A stretch of DNA of 64,000 bases. Source: UBA4742 sp963734965. Lineage in GTDB: Bacteria; Actinomycetota; Acidimicrobiia; Acidimicrobiales; Acidimicrobilacustridaceae. The notes under the pieces are model-generated. The model saw nothing but the letters and a program-made list of their open reading frames with translations. It ran no database searches and was not told where the DNA came from. Below, one piece after another: positions 45,509 through 54,117 of this stretch. Made by a program: the position numbers and the translations under genes. The stretch is from positions 248,001 through 312,000 of the forward strand of contig CAVTJK010000004.1 in assembly GCA_963734965.1 (NCBI GenBank). The letters run 5' to 3'. Position 1 is the first letter of the stretch; every line of letters starts with the position of its first letter.

Positions 45509-46413
45509 CGCGCGACCTGGTCCTGATCAGCCTGCTCGGATGGATCGGGGCCACGCTCGTCCTCGCCGAGCTCCGCTGGTTCCGGCAACCATCGCTGTCC
45601 GAGCGGATCGGCCGGTACACGCCGGGAGCGGGACCGGCTCGACGCACCCCCGGCGTGCTCTCGGTCCGGTCGATCGGCGAGGTCGTCGCTCCGATGGCCA
45701 CCACCCTGGGGAACCGGCTCAGCCGGCTGCTGGGCGTTACCGAGGACCTGGTCCTCAAGCTCGAGCGCATCCACTCGCCCATCAGCGCCTCGGGGTATCG
45801 CATGCGTCAGCTGGGCGCCGCCCTGGGTGCGATGGCCGCGGCGGCGGTGCTCATCCTGGCCGTCCGACCGCCGCCGATCCTCGCCGTGCTGTTCCTGCTC
45901 GGTGCTCCCGTACTGGCCTTCCTCGTGCTCGAGCAGCAGGTCGTGCGGGCGTCGGCCCTCTGGCAACAGCGGATCTTCGGCGAGCTCCCGATCGTGGCCG
46001 AACAACTCGGGATGTTGCTCGGCGCCGGGTACTCGCTCGGCGGCGCCCTCAATCGTCTGGCCCAGCGGGGATCGGGCGCCTGCGCCACCGATCTGACCCG
46101 CGTCTGCGGACGCATCCGCCAGGGACTGGGCGAGCGCGCCGCCCTCGTCGAATGGGCCGAGCTGGCCGACGTGAGCGCGCTCGAACGGCTGGTCGCCGTG
46201 CTCGCCCTCAACCGTGAGGCCGCCGACCTCGGCCGGCTGATCACCGAGGAGGCCCGGTCGATCCGACGAGACGCCCATCGCCAACTCCTCGAGACCATCG
46301 AACGGCGCGCCCAGCAGGTCTGGATCCCGGTCACGGTGGCGACGCTCGTGCCGGGAGTGCTGTTCATCGCTGTTCCCTTCGTCGAGGCCATGCGCCTGTT
46401 CGCCACTGCATGA
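45505..46413 (+). CDS. tadC: Tad pilus inner-membrane platform protein TadC
   Basis: A 302-residue partner of TadB. Hydrophobic segments are seen near the N terminus (LVLISLLGWIGATLVLAEL), mid protein (AALGAMAAAAVLILAV, ILAVLFLLGAPVLAFLVL) and C terminus (VTVATLVPGVLFIAVPFVEA). The T2SSF domain has LPIVAEQLGMLLGAGYSLGG and ERLVAVLALNREAADLGRL. The GTG 45505 start is coupled to a small upstream frame. Gene order tadA-tadB-tadC is standard. Confidence 0.88.
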   Translation: MTRDLVLISLLGWIGATLVLAELRWFRQPSLSERIGRYTPGAGPARRTPGVLSVRSIGEVVAPMATTLGNRLSRLLGVTEDLVLKLERIHSPISASGYRMRQLGAALGAMAAAAVLILAVRPPPILAVLFLLGAPVLAFLVLEQQVVRASALWQQRIFGELPIVAEQLGMLLGAGYSLGGALNRLAQRGSGACATDLTRVCGRIRQGLGERAALVEWAELADVSALERLVAVLALNREAADLGRLITEEARSIRRDAHRQLLETIERRAQQVWIPVTVATLVPGVLFIAVPFVEAMRLFATA

Positions 46414-46494
46414 ACGGGGCCGTCCCGAGTCTCGACCAGTTGTCCCTCAGCAACACCCCAACCACGAGCACCACCATCGAAAGGCGGATTGACG

Positions 46495-46722
46495 ATGACG
46501 ACTTGGGAATGGACGACGGCGTGGATCCACGCTGGGTTCGCGACACGCCGGCGGGCGATGGCCCACGACGACCGCGGTGAGGGCGTCATCAGCGTCGGCA
46601 TCGCGGTGCTGATCATGGCGTTCCTCGGCGCGGCGATGTGGCTGGGCTTCAAGACGATGTGGGACACCACTTCGGCGACGACCAACACCAAGGTGCAACA
46701 GATCGGGACCGACGGCGGATGA
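46495..46722 (+). CDS. Flp-type pilin-like small protein
   Basis: A 75-residue protein with a short polar leader (to about residue 30), then DDRGEGVISVGIAVLIMAFLG and a hydrophobic helix, and a polar tail. The position right after tadC, the small size and the G-E junction before a hydrophobic stretch suggest a Flp prepilin cleaved after Gly by a TadV peptidase. It lacks the usual E-Y pair of Flp pilins, so a minor pilin or TadE-like role is possible. AAAGGCGG precedes ATG 46495. The stop overlaps the next start (ATGA). Confidence 0.6.
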   Translation: MTTWEWTTAWIHAGFATRRRAMAHDDRGEGVISVGIAVLIMAFLGAAMWLGFKTMWDTTSATTNTKVQQIGTDGG

Positions 46723-47195
46723 TCCGGTCCCGCCGAGCGGCGGGGTCACGACGGCTGGCCGATCCGTATCACCCGCGGGAGGCCATGCGCGTTCGAGGCG
46801 ACGCGGGGACCGGGCTCATCGGCACGTTCGCCGGTGTCATCGTGTTCCTGGCCTTCCTGTTGTTCACCGTCCAGTTGCTCGTCGACCTCTACGCCATCAG
46901 CGCGACGACCAGCGCCGCGTTCGACGGGGCTCGGATCGTGGCCGGCAGCCGTGCCGACCACCGTGATCCCGTTGCGGTGCTGGCGATCCGCGCCGCGGCC
47001 GAGGCGCGAGTGCGATCGGAGCTCGGAACCTTCGGGCGGTCGGTCAGCTTCGACTGGAGCGGAAGCAACGACGACGCCGTGCAGCTCCGGGTCCGGGGCG
47101 ACACCCCCCGGTTCCTGCTCCCGGGGCTGCAGGGCGCGATCGGTGCCGATCACATCGATCGCACGGTCCGGGTCCGTGTCGAGTCGTTCCGATGA
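46719..47195 (+). CDS. TadE-like pilus protein 1
   Basis: A 158-residue protein with a basic lead, then GDAGTGLIGTFAGVIVFLAF and a helix followed by LLVDLYAISATTSAAFDGARIVAGS. This pattern (short lead, G, helix, then Ala-rich ATTSAAFDGAR) matches TadE-family pseudopilins processed by the prepilin peptidase. The soluble C-terminal domain is beta-rich. It is coupled upstream by ATGA, and its stop overlaps the next ATG. Confidence 0.75.
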   Translation: MIRSRRAAGSRRLADPYHPREAMRVRGDAGTGLIGTFAGVIVFLAFLLFTVQLLVDLYAISATTSAAFDGARIVAGSRADHRDPVAVLAIRAAAEARVRSELGTFGRSVSFDWSGSNDDAVQLRVRGDTPRFLLPGLQGAIGADHIDRTVRVRVESFR

Positions 47196-47651
47196 GCGAT
47201 CGACGACGCTGGCGGCGATGCCGGACAAGTGGGCGGGATCGAGGTCCTGCCGTTCGGCATGCTCATCTTCGTCGTCGGCGCACTGCTCGTGGCCAACCTC
47301 TGGGGCGTGGTCGACGCCAAGATGGCCACCGACTCGGCCGCCCGCGAAGCAGTTCGGGCCTATGTCGAGGCACCGGACGCGAGGGTCGGCGCGGCCCGAG
47401 CGACCGACGCGGCGAGGGCGACCATGGTCGGTCACGGACGCCACACCGATGGCCTCGTCGTGGTGCTCCGCCACGAGGGCGGCCTGCCGTTCGCACGTTG
47501 CGTGCGGGCAACCGTCGAGATCGACTATCCCGTGCCGGCGCTCGACCTGCCCTGGATAGGCGGCCTGGGTCACGCCTTCGACGTGCGCTCCAGCCACACC
47601 GAGCGCATCGATCCCTTCCGCTCAGGACTCAACGGAGTGGGGACCTGTTGA
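47192..47651 (+). CDS. TadE-like pilus protein 2, start uncertain
   Basis: The protein from GTG 47229 has 140 residues: GGIEVLPFGMLIFVVGALLV (membrane helix) then WGVVDAKMATDSAAREAVRAYVE, the TadE pattern. The coupled ATG at 47192 is in another frame. In the correct frame the codons upstream read DDAGGDAGQVGGIE, which looks like the usual lead, so a frame error probably lies within 47196-47229. The stop overlaps the following TTG start (TTGA). Confidence 0.68.
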
Positions 47652-48100
47652 GCCCGCCTCGTCGAAGCGATGTAGCTGGTCGAGACGACGGCGGCAGCGT
47701 GCTCATCCTCATGCCCGTCGCCGTGCTCATCGTGTTGCTGCTCGGCGCCATAGCCGTGGACCTCACCGTCGTGCGCCTCCGCCAACAACAAGCCATCGAC
47801 GCCGCCGCCAGCGCCGCCAACGACGCCGTCACGTTCGGTCTCGACCAGGGCGCCCTACGCGGCGGCCGCGGCTACGTCCTCGATCCGAATCGGGTCCGCC
47901 AGGCCGTCGACCAGTCCGTCCAGTCCCAAGGCCTGGCCAACCAACTCGTCGAAACCCCGGTGGTGACCGAACCCGCACCCAACACCGTCACCGTCGTGGT
48001 GACCCTGCGCGCCAACTACGTCTTCGCGCGATCCATCCCCGGCTCACCCCACGAGACGATCGTTCGCGGAACTGCCACCGCCACCGTCGAACGCCGCTGA
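47648..48100 (+). CDS. TadG-like pilus-associated protein
   Basis: A 150-residue protein. After a short lead, DDGGSVLILMPVAVLIVLLLGAIAVD forms the membrane helix, followed by RLRQQQAIDAAASAANDAVT, the pattern of TadG/TadE N-terminal domains. Long TadG proteins carry a von Willebrand domain; here only the helix and a short beta-rich domain remain, so it is a short form. It is the last gene of the Tad block, and an inverted repeat follows at once. Start TTG 47648. Confidence 0.75.
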   Translation: MSPPRRSDVAGRDDGGSVLILMPVAVLIVLLLGAIAVDLTVVRLRQQQAIDAAASAANDAVTFGLDQGALRGGRGYVLDPNRVRQAVDQSVQSQGLANQLVETPVVTEPAPNTVTVVVTLRANYVFARSIPGSPHETIVRGTATATVERR

Positions 48101-48114
48101 CTCGTCACAACGGC

Positions 48115-48168
48115 CCGAACCTGTGCCGTCAGATGTCCTTCCTGGCGCGCGATACGGCACAGGTTCGG
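48115..48168. terminator. Perfect 14-bp inverted repeat after the Tad operon
   Basis: CCGAACCTGTGCCG (48115-48128) and CGGCACAGGTTCGG (48155-48168) are exact complements with a 26-nt loop. It lies between the TadG-like gene and the convergent VOC gene. It is likely a bidirectional terminator; short mobile-element ends are an alternative. A GGTTCGGAGGTGGTGG direct repeat overlaps its right side. Confidence 0.6.
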
Positions 48169-48197
48169 AGGTGGTGGCGGTTCGGAGGTGGTGGGGG

Positions 48198-48609
48198 TCA
48201 GGACCAGAGGCAGAAGGGGTGGCCGGCGGGGTCGAGCATGATCCGCAGGCGCGTCCGGGTCGCGGTTCGCCGGCTGGTGCTCGGCCTCGGTCGCGCCGCA
48301 CGTAGTTGCCCAGGCCACACCAGCGGTCACGTCCTCGACCCAGATGTCGAGGTGGACCTGCATCCCCTGTCGACCATGGGCGCCCGGCCATACGGGACGC
48401 ACGTAGTGCTCCTCGAACTGGATCTCGATCTTCGTGCTGCCATCGGGCGGTCGCAGGCGCGACCACCCCGAGCCGGGCGGGCGTCCCGGACGAGGCCCGG
48501 CGATGTCCTCGACCGGCCACCCGAGGAGCTGCTCGTAGAAGCGCGTCAGCTCGGCCACGTCGGGCGCATCGAGCACGGGACCCGACATCCGCATCTTCGG
48601 CCGTTCCAT
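48198..48609 (-). CDS. VOC family (glyoxalase-like) protein, one frameshift
   Basis: A protein of about 136 residues. The first part reads SGPVLDAPDVAELTRFYEQLLGW, then HLDIWVEDVTAGVAWATTCGA. After NRDPD (near 48260) the frame changes and the expected end RLRIMLDPAGHPFCLWS lies in another frame, with a stop at 48198. Removing one base joins them. The continuing original frame beyond this point is not the real end. It resembles the actinobacterial glyoxalase-like domain (Glyoxalase_6). Reaction unknown. A TGACCGGTCA palindrome lies about 60 nt upstream. Confidence 0.78.
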
Positions 48610-48669
48610 GTCGCTGTCCTCCGGCGCCGGCCGACCGTCCCCCGCGGCGGCGGCCCGGCGTCAACGTAC

Positions 48670-48681
48670 CTGACCGGTCAG
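48670..48681 (-). promoter_or_regulatory. CTGACCGGTCAG palindrome upstream of VOC gene
   Basis: A perfect 12-bp palindrome 61 nt upstream of the VOC start. TGACCGGTCA-like sites are used by TetR regulators. No regulator is adjacent. Confidence 0.45.
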
Positions 48682-49183
48682 ACGATCGTCCGTGGCATCG
48701 ATGGCGCGTTCTCACTCCCGGCGCGACCCTCAGGCCACGGCGCGACTGGGCGCCGCCCGTGACCCTTGACACTCCCGTGCGCCAGGGGCATCGTGGGGAC
48801 CGTCACCTCTGACGATCCGCAGTACCGCCGGAGGCCGTGGACGATGCCCTCGCCGCAGGGCCGACCCGGAAGGAGGCTGACCACCGTGGACGTTGCCGAG
48901 CCGGAGCGGGCGCCGCCCGACTGAGTTCGAGGGATCGGCGCAGCCGACCCGCCAGACGCTCTGGTGACCCCGAGGGGCGCTCGAGCTCGCGGGCGCCGCT
49001 GGTTCCTCCCGCCGGGCGCCACGGTCTCGGCCGCAGGCGCCGGGCTGTCGCCCACCACCTCCCGACCGTCACCTTGCGAACCGTCGGATGCGCCGACGCC
49101 GGCCTTCATCGGCTGACTGGAACGCCACCGGGTTCGGCCGCACGAAGGACGGCGGGGGGCGGTGGACGACACCAACAACCCAC

Positions 49184-49218
49184 ATGTGCCCGCCCCGACC
49201 AGAAAAGGGCGGGCACAT
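49184..49218 (+). terminator. Strong 12-bp hairpin upstream of the MFS gene
   Basis: ATGTGCCCGCCC pairs perfectly with GGGCGGGCACAT, with an 11-nt loop (CGACCAGAAAA). There is no T-run. It is 62 nt before the MFS start, so it may be an attenuator or the end of an upstream RNA. Confidence 0.6.
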
Positions 49219-49279
49219 CCGCGTCGGGGCGTCGTCCCCCCTAGCCTCCTAGGAGCCGTTCGTCGCGGCGAGAGGCTCC

Positions 49280-50599
49280 ATGGGAGGGAGACGGGTGCGC
49301 CAACCGCACTACGAGGACGACCGCGCCGAGCACCTCACCCTCGAGGACGGCGAGGACGCGCTGCTCGAGGGCGACCGCCCGTTCGCCGCCGGCACCGCGA
49401 GGGCGGCGCTCAGCTACCCGGTCTTCCGGCGCGTGTTCTTCGGCGCCTTCCTGTCCAACGTCGGCAGCTGGATGCAGAACGTGGTGCTCGGCGCCTATGG
49501 CTACTCGCTGACCCACTCGGCCACCTTCGTCAGCCTCCTGGCCTTCGCCCAACTGGTGCCGCTCATGCTCCTGTCGGTCCTCGGGGGCGCGCTCGCCGAT
49601 CGATTCGATCGCAAGTGGCTGATCATCCTCGTCTCGATCGAGCAGACGCTCTTCGCCCTCGGCATCGCCTGGATCACGCGGTCGGCCCACCCCTCCGAAC
49701 TGCTGCTGCTGGCCTTCGTGCTGGCCATGGGCATCGGCCAGGCCGTCTACGCGCCGGCCTACAGCTCGGTCATGCCCGAGCTGGTCGACGAGCGCGACCT
49801 GGTCGGTGCCGTGTCGCTCAACTCGGCCAACATGAACCTGTCGCGCGTCATCGGTCCGGCCATCGGCAGCCTCATCTACGCCGAGGTCGGTGTGTCCTGG
49901 GTCTTCGTCGGCAACGCGCTGAGCTACCTGTTCATCATCGGCGCGTTGCTGACCGTCGTGGTGCCACGAGTGATCGTCGACCCGTCCGAGCCCACGGGCC
50001 TCCGTCGGCTGATGGGCGGTTTCGTCGCCGCCCGTCGTGACCGGGTCGTCGGTCGCTGCCTGGTCGTGATGACCCTGTTCTCGCTCTTCAGCCTGGCCTT
50101 CGTCGTGCAGATGCCGACCATCGCCTCGAACAACCTGGGCATCAACCCGTCCGACACGGCCTACGGGTTCTTCTACGCGACCTTCGGCACCGGCGCGGTG
50201 GTCGGGGCCCTGTCGATCGGAACGTTCCTGGCCACCCGCCCGCTCGAACGGCTCGTCCGCATCGGCCTGGTCGGCTTCGCCGTGGCCCTGGCCACGTTGG
50301 CGCTGCTGCGGAGCGCGCCCCTCGCCTTCCCTGTCGTCTTCGTGCTCGGGTTCTTCTACTTCGGCACCGTCACCTCGCTGTCGACGGTGCTGCAGCAACG
50401 CCTCGACAACCAGGTCCGCGGCCGGGTCATGGCCTTGTGGATCATGGCCTTCGGCGGCACCGTGGCCATCGGCGGGCTGGCCGCCGGCCCCCTCATCGAG
50501 CTCACGTCGGTGACGGCGGTGATGCTGGTCGGCGCGGCCGTCGCTCTGCTGCTCGTGCCGGCGGCCGATCTGTACGACCACGAGCCGACGCCGAGCTGA
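49280..50599 (+). CDS. MFS transporter, EntS/MFS_3-like exporter
   Basis: A 439-residue transporter with about 11-12 helices. After a polar lead come FRRVFFGAFLSNVGSWMQNVVLGAYGYSLT, GGALADRFDRKWLIILVS (the MFS motif A loop), and LNSANMNLSRVIGPAIGSLIYAE. Together these are typical of the EntS/MFS_3 group that exports siderophores, drugs or peptides. Two starts are possible: ATG 49280 with AGAGG upstream, or GTG 49295 with GGGAGGGAG. The substrate is unknown. It converges on murF with a 3-nt gap. Confidence 0.87.
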   Translation: MGGRRVRQPHYEDDRAEHLTLEDGEDALLEGDRPFAAGTARAALSYPVFRRVFFGAFLSNVGSWMQNVVLGAYGYSLTHSATFVSLLAFAQLVPLMLLSVLGGALADRFDRKWLIILVSIEQTLFALGIAWITRSAHPSELLLLAFVLAMGIGQAVYAPAYSSVMPELVDERDLVGAVSLNSANMNLSRVIGPAIGSLIYAEVGVSWVFVGNALSYLFIIGALLTVVVPRVIVDPSEPTGLRRLMGGFVAARRDRVVGRCLVVMTLFSLFSLAFVVQMPTIASNNLGINPSDTAYGFFYATFGTGAVVGALSIGTFLATRPLERLVRIGLVGFAVALATLALLRSAPLAFPVVFVLGFFYFGTVTSLSTVLQQRLDNQVRGRVMALWIMAFGGTVAIGGLAAGPLIELTSVTAVMLVGAAVALLLVPAADLYDHEPTPS

Positions 50600-50602
50600 C
50601 CG

Positions 50603-51997
50603 TCAGCTCGCGTCGGGATCCGCCATCGCCGGATCGGTCAACGCCGCGGCCAGGCGTTCGAGCCCGGCCACCCGGCTGCCCTTGACCAGCACGGCGTCGC
50701 CGGCTCCGAGCGGGCCATCAGCGCGCAGCTGAGCCAGCGCGGCGTCGACGTCGGCGACGTGCACCGCGGTCGGGCCGTAGTCAGGCGCGTCGATGGCGAT
50801 GACATCGATGTCGAGGCTGCGGGCCAACGCCGACGCGTCGCGATGGGCCGACGGACCATCGGAGCCGAGCTCGGCCATGACACCGACCAGGGCCACCCGC
50901 CGCGACGCGTCGATCTCGGCCAGCGCGCTGAGGGCAGCGGCCATCGAGGCCGGACCGGCGTTGTAGGCGTCGTTCAGGACGCGGGCTCCGCTGGGCGCGG
51001 TCGACAGCTCCATCCGCCACGGCGACGAGTCGGCTTCACCCAGACCGTCGGCGACCCGGGCGAGATCGACGCCGAGGGCCAGTCCGGTGGCCGCCGCCAG
51101 CAAGGCGTTCATCACGTTGTGGCGGCCGCGCACGTTCAAGTGCACCGCGGTCGAGCCGCTTGGGCCGTGCAGCGTGAACGAGGCCCGCAGCTCATCGTCG
51201 ACGACGACGTCCGACGCGAACACGTCGACCTGCTCGGCGCCGCCCGTCGATCCCACGCGCATGACCCGCGCGCTCGTGCGATCGGCCATGGCCGCCACGA
51301 GCGGATTGTCGACGTTGAGCACGGCCACGCCTGACGACGGCAACGCCTCGATCAGCTCGCCCTTGGCTCGCGCCACGTCGGCCAGGTCGCCGAACAGCTC
51401 GGTGTGCACCGACTCGACCGTCGTGACCACGCCGACGGTCGGCACGGCGATCGCGCACAGCTCGGCGATGTGGCCGATGCCGCGCGCCCCCATCTCGACG
51501 ACCAGCGCCTGCGTCTCATCCGGCGCGTTGGCCAAGGTCAGGGGAACGCCGAGCTCGTTGTTGAACGACCGCACGCTGGCCGACGTCGCCATCGTCGTGG
51601 CCAGCACGGCGGCCAGCAGATCCTTGGTGGTCGTCTTGCCGACCGAGCCGGTCACCCCGACGACGTGGGCGCCCGGCGTGGCCGTCTCGAGGCACTGACG
51701 GGCCCAACGGCCGGCCGCCTCGAGCGCGCGATCGGTGTACCCGACGACGATGGCCGACACCGCGTCGGGGCGCTCGCGGTCGTACCCGAAACCCGGCTGG
51801 CTCGTCACGTAGGCGGGCGCCCCCCGTTCGACGGCCGCGGCGATGTAGTCGTGGCCGTCGCGCTCGTCGACGATGGGCACGAACAGCTGCCCGGCCACCA
51901 GGTTCCGGCTGTCGATGCTGGCCCCGTCGACCTCGACGTCAGGACCGACGAGTCGCCCTCCGATGGCCCTGGCCAGCTCGCCGGTCCGCATGCGCAT
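50603..51997 (-). CDS. murF: UDP-MurNAc-tripeptide:D-Ala-D-Ala ligase MurF
   Basis: A 464-residue Mur ligase that adds D-Ala-D-Ala to the peptidoglycan precursor. The N-terminal domain has TGELARAIGGRLVG and VDGASIDSRNLVAGQLFVPI. ATP binding is seen in VVGVTGSVGKTTTKDLLAA, the central domain has VVEMGARGIGHIAELC, and the C-terminal part has VLNDAYNAGPASMAAALSAL. The start ATG 51997 gives the usual MRMRTGELA. It is divergent from ddl, which supplies its substrate D-Ala-D-Ala, so the pair forms a functional unit. Confidence 0.95.
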   Translation of the reverse strand: MRMRTGELARAIGGRLVGPDVEVDGASIDSRNLVAGQLFVPIVDERDGHDYIAAAVERGAPAYVTSQPGFGYDRERPDAVSAIVVGYTDRALEAAGRWARQCLETATPGAHVVGVTGSVGKTTTKDLLAAVLATTMATSASVRSFNNELGVPLTLANAPDETQALVVEMGARGIGHIAELCAIAVPTVGVVTTVESVHTELFGDLADVARAKGELIEALPSSGVAVLNVDNPLVAAMADRTSARVMRVGSTGGAEQVDVFASDVVVDDELRASFTLHGPSGSTAVHLNVRGRHNVMNALLAAATGLALGVDLARVADGLGEADSSPWRMELSTAPSGARVLNDAYNAGPASMAAALSALAEIDASRRVALVGVMAELGSDGPSAHRDASALARSLDIDVIAIDAPDYGPTAVHVADVDAALAQLRADGPLGAGDAVLVKGSRVAGLERLAAALTDPAMADPDAS

Positions 51998-52039
51998 CGA
52001 TGGCACGTTAGCCAGCGGCGCGCCTTGTACGGTCGGCCC

Positions 52040-53176
52040 ATGACTTCCGGCGACGCCGACGACGCGACCGACCGACCCGGAGCCCGCACCCGACTGGTCG
52101 TCGTGTTCGGCGGCCAATCGGCCGAGCACGACGTGTCGCTGGTGACGGCCCGCCACGTGCTGGCCGCCACCGACCCGGACCGCTACGACATCGCCCCGGT
52201 CGGGATCACCCGCTCGGGGCAATGGGTCCTGGCCGAGGACGCCACCCGGGCTCTGGCCAAGGGCCCCGACGCCCTGCCCGATGCCCTGGACGCCTCGGGG
52301 CCCTCGACCGAGCCGCTTCCGGCCATCGCCGGGCCGGGGAGGTCCAGCCCGGCGGCCGCGTCGTCGTCTTCCCGCTGCTGCACGGGCCGCTGGGCGAGGA
52401 CGGCACGATCCAGGGCCTGCTCGAGCTGGCCGGGATCCCGTTCGTCGGTTGTGGTGTGCTGGCGTCCGCGCTGGCCATGGACAAGGCCAAGGCCAAGGAG
52501 GTCTTCGCCTTCAACGGCATCCCTCAGGCCCGGTGGGTGGCCCTGCACGAGTCCGAGCTCAGGGACCTCGACGCCACCATCCCGGCACCGACGCTCGCAC
52601 GGCTCGAGGCGCTCGGCTATCCCCTGTTCGTCAAGCCCGCCAACATGGGTTCGTCGGTCGGGGTCACCAAGGCGCACGACCGCGACGAGCTGACCGATGC
52701 GCTGGTCCTCGCGCCTGCGCTACGACGAGTGGCTCGTCGTCGAGGAGACGGTCGTCGGCCGCGAGATCGAGTGCGCGGTGCTCGGCAACCTCGATCCCCG
52801 GACGTCGGTGCCCGGTGAGATCGTGGCCGGCGCCGAGTTCTACGACTACGAGGACAAGTACTCGAGCGGCACGGCCGAGCTGATCGTCCCCGCTGACCTC
52901 CCGGCGGAGGTGACGGCCGAACTTCAGGACCTGGCCATCAAGGCGTTCAAGTCCCTGCGGTGCGAAGGCATGGCCCGGGTCGACTTCTTCTACGAGCCGG
53001 ACGGGCGCGGCCTGCTGATCAACGAGATCAACACGATCCCCGGGTTCACCCCGATATCGATGTATCCCAAGCTCTGGGAAGCGAGCGGCGTGCCCTATGG
53101 CGAGCTGATCGACGAGCTCATCCGGCTGGCCCTCGAACGGTACGATCGTCGGGCCGCTCGGCGAGAAGCCTCTTGA
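52040..53176 (+). CDS. ddl: D-alanine--D-alanine ligase, two frameshifts
   Basis: An ATP-grasp ligase making D-Ala-D-Ala. The N-terminal part from ATG 52040 has RLVVVFGGQSAEHDVSLVTA. A second frame (from about 52336) has VVVFPLLHGPLGEDGTIQG, AGIPFVGCGVLASALAMDK and LFVKPANMGSSVGVTKA. The third (from about 52715) has YDEWLVVEETVVGREIECAV, then LLINEINTIPGFTPISMYP. The changes can be repaired by adding one base near 52334-52340 and removing one C near 52710-52718, giving about 378 residues. An essential gene broken twice argues for sequence error. It neighbours murF, as expected. Confidence 0.9.
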
Positions 53177-53239
53177 TTTCCACCCCCACGACGCCGACCC
53201 GTCCCTAAGTCTGCAACCTCACCGCTTCGGAGCTCTCGA

Positions 53240-54094
53240 ATGGCCGACCGAACCCCCCTCGTCCTGCTCGACCAGCTCGTCTTCCCCGAGTGTCCCCGCT
53301 GGCACGACGGCCGCCTCTGGTTCTCGGACATGCACGCCCGACGCGTCTTCGCCATGGCCACCGACGGCGAGCCCGAGATCATCCTGCAGGGAGAGGAGAT
53401 GCCCGGCGGCCTGGGCTGGCTTCCCGACGGCCGCCTGCTCGTCGTGGCCATGGCCGGCCGCAAGCTCCAACGTCTCGATCCGAACGGCCTGGTCGACGTG
53501 GCCGACCTGTCATCGTTGACCGAGCACTCTTGCAACGACATGGTCGTCGACCCGAACGGTCGGGCCTACATCGGCAGCTGCAGCTTCGCCCAGACCGACA
53601 CCGGCGAACGCGTGAGGACGCCCGTCATGTGCGTCGAACCCGACGGCGAGGCCTGGGTGGTGGCCGAACAGCTGATGTTCCCCAACGGCATGGTGATCAC
53701 CGACGGGGGCCGCACCCTGGTGGTGGGCGAGTCCTACGGCCAGCGCCTGTCGGCCTATGATCTCAACGCCGACGGATCGCTGGCCAACCCGAGGGTGTGG
53801 GCCGATCTGCGCCCCAACGTGCCCGACGGGATCTGCCTCGACGCGGACGGCGGCATCTGGGTCGCCGACCCGGTCAACAACGGCGTCATGCGGGTCGTGC
53901 AGGGCGCCGGTCCGGTCGACTGGATCCCCACCTCGCGCGGCGCCTACGCGTGCGCCCTCGGCGGCGAGGACGGACGCACCCTCTATGTGTGCACGGCCGA
54001 GACGTCCAACCCTCGCAAGACCCTCGAGTTGTGCTCGGGACGCATCGAGTCCGTCCGCGTCGACATCGGCGCCCCCGAGTCGGTCGCGAGTTAG
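53240..54094 (+). CDS. SMP-30/gluconolactonase/LRE family protein
   Basis: A 284-residue six-bladed beta-propeller. Metal-ligand residues fit the family: Glu17 (VFPECPRW), Asn in SCNDMVVDPNG, Asn in MFPNGMVITDG and Asp in VPDGICLDADGGIWVAD. Relatives hydrolyse sugar lactones or other esters with a divalent metal. It ends 24 nt before the convergent TetR gene. It may belong functionally to the adjacent LarA-like operon, since lactones and hydroxy acids are common substrates of both families, but this is inference. Confidence 0.86.
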   Translation: MADRTPLVLLDQLVFPECPRWHDGRLWFSDMHARRVFAMATDGEPEIILQGEEMPGGLGWLPDGRLLVVAMAGRKLQRLDPNGLVDVADLSSLTEHSCNDMVVDPNGRAYIGSCSFAQTDTGERVRTPVMCVEPDGEAWVVAEQLMFPNGMVITDGGRTLVVGESYGQRLSAYDLNADGSLANPRVWADLRPNVPDGICLDADGGIWVADPVNNGVMRVVQGAGPVDWIPTSRGAYACALGGEDGRTLYVCTAETSNPRKTLELCSGRIESVRVDIGAPESVAS

Positions 54095-54117
54095 CGCACG
54101 CTGCGGAGCGGTAGCAG

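Larger units (their letters stand above)
48610..49279. other. Structured 670-nt intergenic region
   Basis: I see no convincing coding frame. Besides the 48670 palindrome, it holds a 9-bp pair enclosing a 46-nt segment (GGGCATCGT at 48786-48794 with ACGATGCCC at 48841-48849) and a strong hairpin at 49184-49218. It could be a leader RNA for the MFS gene or a separate small RNA. It does not match the conserved cores of tmRNA, RNase P RNA or the common riboswitches that I know. Confidence 0.45.

Noticed and set aside
48016..48197. Pro-rich C-terminal extension of the VOC protein
   Set aside because: It is the continuation past a frameshift. The family end (AGHPFCLWS) and stop lie in another frame at 48198.
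48682..49279. tmRNA, RNase P RNA, SRP RNA or a known riboswitch
   Set aside because: I could not find the conserved cores of these RNAs on either strand, so the region is left unassigned.
53240..54094. Membership of the SMP-30-like gene in the TetR-controlled operon
   Set aside because: It is convergent with tetR and outside the divergent promoter, so shared control is not shown; only a functional link is possible.
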